From the NCBI GenBank assembly GCA_013076295.1, contig RQOL01000427.1:1-64000 (forward strand): a stretch of 64,000 nt of DNA, written 5' to 3'. The notes under the pieces are model-generated. The model had not been told where the DNA came from, searched no databases, and saw only the letters and a program-made list of their open reading frames with translations. The position numbers and the translations under genes were made by a program. The stretch comes from Sanderia malayensis (Eukaryota > Cnidaria > Scyphozoa > Semaeostomeae > Pelagiidae). This document shows, one piece after another, positions 58,401 through 64,000 of the stretch; the first letter of the stretch is position 1; each line of letters begins with the position of its first letter.

Positions 58401-60656
58401 CCAATGGGATACTATTTTGCAAAACAGGCAATCGATCCGATTGACCAAACAACTATGACTCATTCGTATTATTTCATTTTGTACAAACTTGGGTTGTTGG
58501 AAAAGGATTCTAAGGAATATATTTTTCTCAAGAACAGTAAAAAATTCTTTGAAGAGCTATTTAACTCAACATAAATTGCAAAGAAGATTAATAGAAAATT
58601 AAATTTTTAAATGATGTTCTGTAAAAGTGAACAACAAACCTTTACTTTTCTTTTGCCACTTCCTAACATATATGATACATAAGTGCCTTCTCTTGATCTT
58701 CGGATGCTATCCAATGGTTCATCCAAAAAGTCCAAAAATATATTCTGAGATTGCAATCTGTACTTGAAATGCTGAAGATGGTGGAAAGTAAAACTTGGAT
58801 GATTTTGAAGAACCAAAGCATATCTAAAATATCTAAATATATTATGTACGAATGACTTGCCTTATTGCCATTATCAGAACCATAGTCATGGTCATCCCAA
58901 ACACCAATAATCGGAATGCCAGAATCTAACAGCTCCTAAATAATTTTAAAAATTTTTAAATGCAGTCAGTAGTTTATACGAGAGGATAAAACAGTAGTAA
59001 ATAGCTAAAAGCACTGCAATATCTCTGGTGTTTCACTCTTGGTCTGCCATGGTGTAGTGGTTAAGATCCTGCGCTTACAGACCAGAGGTTGTGAGTTCAA
59101 ATCTACATATGACCCAGGTCATTGACAAGGGAAATTAAAGGGAGCTCAGCTTCATGCATGTTCTCACTAGCAAGGATATAAGGATATTATTATGCACTCT
59201 AGCAGGGTAGGTGAAAATTCAATCATAAAAACAAATTGTTAGTTTCCTGCTTCAACTCCTCTCTCTATGTTCAACAAGACATCAATTCAAAGAATTAAAT
59301 ATAAATGTATACTGTATGGATAACAAGCCATGTTCAGTATATCATGTCATAAATTTGTTATTCAAACAGTATGTGATGAAACATCAGATCTACTGTTGCA
59401 TGTGCAGAGATGTCTGCATTATAGGAAGTACTATGAGTCAGTTCACTTTGACAAGTCTTCAAGCATCACATTCACAAACCAATGTTCAAACAAACGCACA
59501 GTAATGAGATATTACAGGGCTGCTACCTTAGTTCATACCTTATACTCTGCAATTTGCTTCTGGGCATTGTATCTGGCTTGCATTTCTTTCAAACTTGCAA
59601 TTATCCAGATGAATGGCAACAACCTTGTGTCTGCATATACAGCTTGAAAAAAATAATAAAATTTTATCAAGGGGTATAGCCATACTCATCATCATGTATT
59701 TTTGATACAACAGGTTAGTTATGGCTGCAATACTTCACATGTGGATACGCTATCTGGGAATTTCAAAGGAGGTGCTAATCAGAATGGAGGGAAAGGTAAT
59801 ACAAATATAGTATAAATGTATTTATTGGCAAGCAATTCATGCAATATTCTGGTATTGTTTTGTGAAGTAATACACAAGATGTATTTTCTTACCATCACCA
59901 AGCCAGATCCACAAATCTGGCTTTTGTGCTATAACATTCTTCCATAACGGTTGAGGGTGTGTCTGCTTGCTAAAAAGGAGTAAGACAGAATAATAGATCA
60001 TTACTTTGTGGTGAAACAAACAATGCTGGAAAGAGGTGTGTTTTCATCTGTGATATGCTGGGGGTTTTTAACAGGACATATCCCATAAAACCAGCTTTCG
60101 AATGTAAATGGATAGTCACCTATAACTAATAACTGATGGGTTATTGAACCGCCCAAAATCCTGTGACCAAGAAGGGCAAGAATAAACATTTCAAACACTT
60201 GACTGAAATGCTTATTAAATAGAAACAAAATAGAGACGAAATGATGATTGCTGCAATTAACTGTTCTGTTTAAGTAGTAAATCAATGATATGAAATGGAA
60301 ATGAGAATGGTTGAAAAATTCAATAAAGGTTTGTTGAGAATAATAAACTTTATTATTTGATAATATGGAATTATTTTCAATTAAAAATGTATACCGTTTT
60401 AAATTAAAGTTATTTGAGTGATAAAAGTACAGAAGGGTAATCGAGAGATTTCAACCAAGAAATTGAAAATTACGTACTTGCAGCTACCAAATGCTATAAT
60501 CGATACATTTCCATTTGATTCAAAATCAGTCACTTTGCCCCTCTTGAAAAAAGGACGTTTCTCCTTGTTCTCATGCTGCTGTGGGAAATTAGACCAGACC
60601 AACCCTAAAAACTGTAATATTAAAGCTACCAAAATCATCCAAGACGGAGGACCCAT
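40499..60656 (-). CDS. PhoD-like metallophosphatase, membrane-anchored (13 coding exons plus one alternative)
   Basis: Exons 5' to 3': 60478-60656, 59893-59969, 59539-59642, 58861-58935, 58640-58744, 45895-46032, 44949-45038, 44684-44747, then 43465-43555 or 42601-42688, then 41918-42005, 41243-41320, 40983-41098, 40499-40613. Total 1320 nt, 439 aa. An N-terminal signal peptide (ILVALILQFLGLVW) precedes the PhoD core: AFGSC (C59), PDLWIWLGD (D85), VYADTR, GVWDDHDYGSDN (D134-D137), the RREGTY-like SREGTYVSY, VILLDVR (D185), LLGDKQWHW, SGDVHFSE (D263, H265) and YPLYEVTSS. This is the metal-dependent alkaline phosphatase D/phospholipase D fold. A membrane span at about 383-402 precedes a basic tail. 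Intron 4 uses a GC donor (AAG|GCAAGT). Intron 5 is 12.6 kb. Substrate unknown; likely lumenal or extracellular. Confidence 0.88.
40766..40900. repeat. 68-bp tandem duplication
   Basis: Two copies of a unit containing GTGCGTGACACGTAAAGTT and AACCAATATGATGGTTCGTT in the last PhoD-like intron. Confidence 0.85.
41550..41600. repeat. AAT microsatellite
   Basis: Interrupted (ATA/ATG)n run in a PhoD-like intron. Confidence 0.85.
42242..42416. mobile_element. MITE, TACCGTAATGCTTC family
   Basis: Starts TACCGTAATGCTTCC and ends CGAAGCATTACGGTA, inverted ends; interior CGTTTATTCGAGGGG blocks link it to the copy at 37822. Lies between alternative exon 9b and exon 10 of the PhoD-like gene. Confidence 0.78.
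42601..42688 (-). CDS. PhoD-like gene, alternative exon 9b
   Basis: 88 nt, same entry and exit phases as exon 9a. Encodes GYPFYEFTSSGLTHTC then SLPPPNSLCKWFIK. Both copies have good splice sites and no stop. Since each is 1 mod 3 in length, including both or neither shifts the frame, so only one can be used per mRNA. Confidence 0.85.
43465..43555 (-). CDS. PhoD-like gene, alternative exon 9a
   Basis: 91 nt, phase 1 in (G|GT) and phase 2 out (AA|GTGAGT). Encodes GYPLYEVTSSSLTHSC then SSSLLPYGICDWTLK. It is the upstream version of a duplicated exon; compare 42601-42688. Confidence 0.85.
44805..44915. repeat. 34-bp tandem repeat (AGGGCGTTTATTATT)
   Basis: Four copies of AGGGCGTTTATTATTTTACA plus GGGGTCATGTGT in a PhoD-like intron, sharing the GGGCGTTTATT word with nearby MITEs. 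Confidence 0.8.
46884..47868 (+). repeat. Left arm of ~985-bp inverted repeat
   Basis: Runs from CATTACAGTGTCCCCAGGAC to CACATAACTTCAACAAA. Its reverse complement recurs at 48172-49593 with few differences (for example a one-base change in GTGTCCCC). The interior contains four degenerate repeats of about 190 bp, each with a block like AAATTAGAACCAGTAGG. Confidence 0.93.
48172..49593 (-). repeat. Right arm of the inverted repeat (interrupted by hAT element)
   Basis: Reverse complement of 46884-47868. Removing the 425-bp insertion and one 8-bp duplication leaves 989 bp, matching the left arm's 985. The loop between the arms is about 300 bp. Confidence 0.93.
49024..49448. mobile_element. Nested non-autonomous hAT-type element
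   Basis: 425 bp with inverted ends CAGGGCCGCATTTA and TAAATGCGGCACTG and an 8-bp duplication ATTGAAGC at 49016-49023 and 49449-49456. The intact sequence of the left arm of the big inverted repeat gives the empty site. A 64-codon frame inside (49159-49353) may be a transposase remnant. Confidence 0.92.
50370..52115 (+). mobile_element. LINE (L2/CR1-like) 5' part: SGNH and endonuclease domains
   Basis: A first frame (about 50388-50860) has SGNH-esterase features (VKSFSGATSDCM, VILHCGTNDVRG, LNPEGTRVLANNF) but lacks the initial GDS block. A second frame (51017-51928) is an endonuclease/exonuclease/phosphatase domain: GYLNINSVRNKFDAL, VAETKID, SIYRPPS, VGDFNAE, LSDFHKI. A frameshift at about 51925 leads into a linker frame to about 52115 (HAPMKKKYARANDGPFMNRTLRKA). 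Reverse transcriptase is missing after this point. Confidence 0.85.
52116..53815. other. Unassigned sequence between LINE halves
   Basis: Sits where the reverse transcriptase should be. Short frames at 52140-52352 and 53386-53712 are not recognised. It may be a later insertion or rearranged DNA. Confidence 0.4.
53816..54365 (+). mobile_element. LINE 3' end: RT C-terminal remnant and tail
   Basis: From about 53820 the plus strand reads TVHFGSETVRYRGPQLWYRI, then ...FRSKIKQWRGNECTCRLC and a stop after NLGYL at about 54010. This is the usual C-terminus of L2/CR1-type polyproteins. The 3' tail ends in a TTATTATTA / TGATTAATAC short repeat (54300-54365). Confidence 0.8.
54401..55678 (-). pseudogene. 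Frameshifted repeat-derived ORF
   Basis: Minus-strand pieces in order: 55391-55678 (RILAGICVYNTSG), 54942-55394 (VLENWASDHEEADTKLVALV, then SPSGDVDNILALF), a piece reading LLGLHAFSGNDYVSSF and KKGKQAFWKA, and 54401-54802 (LLPPCKENLRLHILRANYVA, DAPVDHGWNEAGSVRWSD). These blocks occur in this order in a family of large repeat-like proteins of aquatic invertebrates that I recognise but cannot name. A frame break falls in an A-run near 54985 and others follow, so it is not intact. Confidence 0.65.
55768..55833. repeat. 28-bp direct repeat with GTCCTCCGCGAGGAC
   Basis: Two copies of AATAGTCCTCCGCGAGGACA plus CAACGAAA, 38 bp apart; the core is nearly palindromic. Confidence 0.85.
55886..56532. repeat. 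182-bp tandem array, about 3.5 copies
   Basis: Units begin ATTACCAGAAATG at 55886, 56070, 56253 and 56434 (spacing 184, 183, 181). Each contains TTAGCTTCAAGGACACTTGC and GGGGAAATTTTGGTTGTTTA. Array ends 159 bp before the Mab-21-like start codon. Confidence 0.92.
56691..58574 (+). CDS. Mab-21 / cGAS-like nucleotidyltransferase family protein, intronless
   Basis: One uninterrupted frame of 627 aa from ATG 56691 (an upstream GTG at 56655 is not a likely start). The N-terminal nucleotidyltransferase half has GS at 45-46 followed by D56-x-D58 (SGSHVEG, YNDVDVM) and a third acidic residue D145 (GMDVVFCLKIKLWP), the arrangement of the catalytic triad in cGAS and cGAS-like receptors. The Mab-21 C-terminal half follows (FRMSFSACEKYLI, then CSYFWKTAIFWLIEE). 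About 250 more residues, helical and Cys/Tyr-rich, extend past the usual Mab-21 core. No zinc ribbon is seen. It lies inside intron 5 of the PhoD-like gene on the opposite strand; its stop is 66 bp from that gene's exon 5. Function is not known from sequence: activity on nucleotides is possible, a signalling role is inference. Confidence 0.85.
   Translation: MDSRAENVLDACLECYVNTEYRSCCYDADDFFGKFTNYNGSMLSGSHVEGVGIYNDVDVMHLYPKLNVLEIRQLLVLVDDMVKFSLILDSQDCYPGYVRLRMPECNDMNFYTMLHGSKYFHRNNFLNRIITSSKGPANRVGIGMDVVFCLKIKLWPSQAKGFLQRVSNNESKLLINEQEIKNIGCYVVAAPHPSSKFPGVEFRMSFSACEKYLIRNWTNKQLGCYFLCKEINENYLKKDLEKEICSYFWKTAIFWLIEEESKEFWSRPYLECVKKIIDKISCYLKEKSCPNYFIPENLMMSTYTTKQCKQLQKIIEDVAKNLFLRILLCRRIVELCEVVLAMHFYNILDDECSFSNDLFSTQMLERQFQFKMTCLYKIQVDLLITLNSHFQKESKGPILSNLQIIEKRPYQKCLEFCHRRLTALEMLDSSNIASSLEERLVWLHDALVLLTSAIYLPGIMNDHGFSGYLYLAIFYYCIPNREMAMESLKHCFSSYQEMPPWKRRTPLFLVIPCGKLTTAPSYMKHDEILCEMFDYLGMVNVGMHALFLAKYLKYQLTSDESLLQELKDIDPMGYYFAKQAIDPIDQTTMTHSYYFILYKLGLLEKDSKEYIFLKNSKKFFEELFNST
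59043..59115 (+). repeat. tRNA-derived SINE head
   Basis: TGGTGTAGTGGTTAAGATCC resembles a tRNA A box and GAGTTCAAATC a B box, spaced as in tRNAs. The acceptor arms do not pair, so a SINE is more likely than a tRNA gene. Lies in a PhoD-like intron. Confidence 0.5.
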
Positions 60657-61549
60657 TTTATCCTAAAAGTAATCTTTATCTGTGCGACATAATAAACAAA
60701 TTATAAAGGGAACAAAGTCCACATGTTGTAACAATTATACCACTCTGACAAGGTTGAAAAATTTTCTCATTTCAAAACAAAACAGAATCATGTGATCACC
60801 ACAAGTTCCAGGTATCCTTACGTCACTTTTCGGCAGAGCATATTCTACGGACCAGGCGCACCAAGGACAAGTTCATGCTCGGAACATGCTCAGCATCTTA
60901 ACAAAATTTCGTTCCATGAAATACACCTTGTCTTTTCGCTTTCAATCAGATAATTGATTTAAATATTTGTTTCACTCTTATCTGATTTTTAGAATGTCTT
61001 GTATGTGTGAAGAAAAATAAATTGGTAGTGATGTGGCAAAAAATATGACAGGCGTGATAATATAATGTAAACATGCATAGATATTATTATGAAGATTTGC
61101 TAATTCTCTTAAAAATCTACAAAAATAAAAATATTATACACAAGTATTAGAAAATTTATTAGCTCATTATAATTATAAAATCACAAATTGTATATATTAA
61201 GTTTTGAAATAATAAACATTAAATGTTATATAAAGTTCAAAAAATTTTTAAGACAGATTCCTTGATGTGTTGGATATATATTTATCTGCTTTGGTTGAGA
61301 CTTGGCTAAAATATGGCTCATGTTTGACAGAAAATAATTCATATCACCCAGGTGAAGAAGTTCCTTAAACCTTTGATGTTCAACCTATCAAGGTTTGCCT
61401 GCATTATAAAATCACATATCTGGCTACATGGTAGAAATTTCAAAGTATTTTGAAATTATTGTAATGGCTTTAATATGCAGCTCCTTAAAATCCAAATAAA
61501 TTCCCATGAAAAAGAAATGTCTTCCAGGCATCAATACACGAAAATGAGC
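60657..61549. other. Intergenic: PhoD-like promoter and downstream-gene 3' UTR
   Basis: 893 bp of AT-rich DNA upstream of the PhoD-like start and past the stop of the next minus-strand gene. No coding signal. Confidence 0.55.
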
Positions 61550-63898
61550 TCACACTAAAACAGAGAAGCATAATATTAACATCTTATTTCATTTTTTCTT
61601 CGACTCTATGACATTATTGATAAATGAATGAAAAATTCATCATTACTAATCTATTATCATAAATATGCGAATTAGATGTTATTATATTATTTGCTATAAT
61701 TCAAGTGAAACAAATAAATGATAAATGAACTATGAAACAGTTTAGTGAAGAACTTTGTTGCATGGATGGTTTGTAATGTCAACATTTAATTGTTTCTCAG
61801 GGTAGTGAGAAGTTTCAGTAAATCTCAATCGCGTAATGGAGACACTCGGGTACGTTTTGTTTCCCGTTAAGTTCCTTTATAAAGCAACTGAACCCGGTAT
61901 TTTTTATTGCATGTAACAGTATCAGGAACCAATTGTATCTAAATGAGTCCCCTTCAAGATTCATTCATTGATATTACTGCTTGATTTGCCACAATTAAAG
62001 TCTGGTCTATGAGGTCTCACTGCATATATAGTTATCTGCCTAAATTTGTGAATGAGCTATTTGAGAGCGTGTTAAATGATGGCAGTGAATACCTGCGCCA
62101 TACTCTTTAGCAGCACTCCTTGTATCTCCTCTTCTACGATATCGCTGTCTTACTTGTGAGCCAATAGTTGATGGACTGAGCACATGGGACAAAAATGAGG
62201 CAAAGTAAATAAAACTCAGAAGCATCTGTAATAAAAAGAATTGCATATAATTCTACATTGCTATCTAGAACTGCATATAATTCTGCATTGCTAACACCCA
62301 GAGAAGTAGGGAGTTTGCTTAAACTAAGTTAGAGTCATTAAAAGGTATAAGCATAAGACATATACAAGGCAAAATCATATCAAGGAAGACTGAAAAATGT
62401 GTAAATTGTTACCAAATATAATCAGATGCAATACCAACCTGAAATGACATGGCTAACCCAGAGTACCAGTCATTTGCTGTAATATTAGCCGAACCTGTAA
62501 ATGGGTGGCAATGAAAATTATTGTAATCATGTGAATAAATGTTCAGAGGTTTTCAATAATTTTGATGAGACATTGGAAAGCAGAAATGAAAAGAGCAATA
62601 GGTTTTGAAAGTGGAAATGAAAAGAGCAATGGGTTGAAGACTTTAACGAATTAAAAATTGATAAGGAAAATGTACCACACAAAGTTCCAGTAGATACTGA
62701 TAGATTTAACATTTTGATAAACAAAACCACCGACCATCTTTCAACCAATCTGTTATTTTTCTTTGCAAAATCAAGAAAACTCTCTGGCTGCACATTAAAG
62801 CAAAAATAAAATTCTCACAAAACATATCTACACGTATATAATATATTTTGTATTATAGTGAAGTATGCGAGTTGGTAGTTTAGACCGTAACAGATTCAAC
62901 CTCTGTGTGTTTCAATCACACCAATTTCATTTCAACTTGTGGTGGTAATACAAAGAAATGAACATGAAATAGAAGAGAAGAAGAGGGGTAGAAAATTAAT
63001 ACATTAAATACAGTGAGTAATGAATATAATTGACAAAACCTTGATTTTGTAGATCAGCATGTAAAAACCAGCAAATAGGATCATTATGGCAAAATATCCA
63101 TTGATGAGAAATCTGGTGCTTGCAGTTTTGTGTAAGTATTGTTTCGTCAATTTAACTAAAAGTTAACAGTTGATACATTTAATAGAATAAGATGTTGTAC
63201 AATGTAAAACACAAAAATGATTTTTGATTCACTTACTTGTAGCAGACAATACTAATACCAGATTAGCAAACTGAAAGGCACACACCAAAGCAACACCCTG
63301 GAAGATAATAAACATTTCATGGAATTTGAGATGAAATTGGAGTTATTAAAAGGCAAAAAGTCAAAAGTAGTTGCAATGACTCACAAGTTTGTATGTAATA
63401 TTGCGGTTTTCAATGTGAGCATCAAAGTAATCAACGGCAGTGAGGGCAATGATACACAAAACCTTTGTAAAAGAATACCAAATATAATATATTAACATAC
63501 ATTAACATATATTACCATATAATAAAATATCTTAACATATATTGTGTGTACTTCATTCTGCAGAGTGTGGCACAAGTGCACCCAGGACAAAATGTCAGCT
63601 TCACAAAAGGTGCACCTGGAGGCACAACAACCATGCCACTTTTTGCCAACTAAATTTTTTTAAACAAAACCGTACAATTTTCGCTTTTGAAAATTGTGCA
63701 CACGAGATCCCAGCAAAAAGTACCACATTTTATAGACTGGAGTGTATTCAATGCAGAGTGATTTGGTTGTGTTTCAAGTGATGATTAATTGTGAATGACA
63801 GTTCTCAAGTCAAGGGAATAAAATCTCTCCACTATACCTGCCATAGTGCTGTTATTGGGAAGAGGTTTTCTGTGATTCTTGGTGACAATATCTGTTTC
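61550..63898 (-). CDS. Multi-pass membrane protein, 3' part (8 exons, 5' end outside window)
   Basis: Exons 5' to 3': 63838-63898, 63385-63462, 63237-63297, 63040-63155, 62676-62787, 62439-62494, 62093-62225, 61550-61554, joining in frame. The final exon supplies only two bases of a valine codon plus TGA. The 205-residue product has hydrophobic stretches VLCIIALTAVDYF, GVALVCAFQFANLVLVLSA, YFAIMILFAGFYMLIY and MLLSFIYFASFLSHVL. Between the last two lies a short amphipathic segment with STGTLCGSANITANDWYSGL, placed like a pore loop. A basic tail (VRQRYRRRGDTR) ends in EYGAV. I do not recognise the family; a divergent ion-channel-like fold is only a guess. Confidence 0.65.
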
Positions 63899-64000
63899 CT
63901 GCAAAGCAAACTTACTTTAAAACTGTGACTAAACAGCGATTTGGGTGGGGTGCACAGGAGGGGTTATTTCTGAACAGAAAATAACACATAGATAAAGATG

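Noticed and set aside
59043..59115. Functional tRNA gene
   Set aside because: A and B boxes are visible but acceptor and anticodon stems do not pair.

Overview
The window is animal (metazoan) nuclear DNA, AT-rich, with spliceosomal introns, single-copy housekeeping genes, tRNA genes and many small transposons. The protein set (SFI1-type centrin-binding protein, MEAK7-like TLDc protein, UBE2J2, PhoD-type phosphatase, a cGAS/Mab-21 family protein) together with an L2/CR1-like LINE carrying an SGNH domain suggests an early-branching invertebrate, most likely a cnidarian. That placement is inference; no rRNA or mitochondrial marker is present. Exon boundaries were read by hand from GT/GC..AG sites and frame continuity, so they may be off by a base or two.

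Layout. 1-2930: repeats and a possible minus-strand zinc-ribbon fragment. 2931-27340 (+): a very large SFI1-like gene. I could follow 44 exons in continuous frame to a TAA, giving at least 2235 residues; the first exon is not found. Its introns hold two tRNA-Asp genes, one tRNA-Gly gene, several MITEs and a 57-bp minisatellite. 28791-34447 (-): a complete 13-exon MEAK7-like gene (458 aa) with another intronic tRNA-Asp. 34756-36400 (+): a two-exon JmjC/cupin-8 hydroxylase (356 aa), head to head with MEAK7. 37132-39911 (-): a complete 7-exon UBE2J2 gene (236 aa). 40499-60656 (-): a PhoD-like metallophosphatase (439 aa) with signal peptide and C-terminal membrane anchor. It has two alternative versions of one exon whose phases prevent both being included. 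61550-63898 and beyond (-): the 3' part of a multi-pass membrane protein.

The 12.6-kb intron of the phosphatase gene (46033-58639) is the accessory region. It holds a 3.8-kb foldback transposon with an 8-bp target duplication and two ~985-bp inverted arms, one arm interrupted by a 425-bp hAT-type element. It also holds a broken LINE, a frameshifted repeat-derived ORF, a 182-bp tandem array, and an intact intronless Mab-21/cGAS-like gene on the opposite strand (56691-58574). That gene keeps the GS motif and all three acidic residues expected of an active nucleotidyltransferase, and is the best candidate in the window for new biology.

The genes do not form a pathway. SFI1 acts at centrioles, MEAK7 in lysosome/mTOR signalling, UBE2J2 in ER quality control, and the PhoD-like enzyme probably in the secretory pathway.
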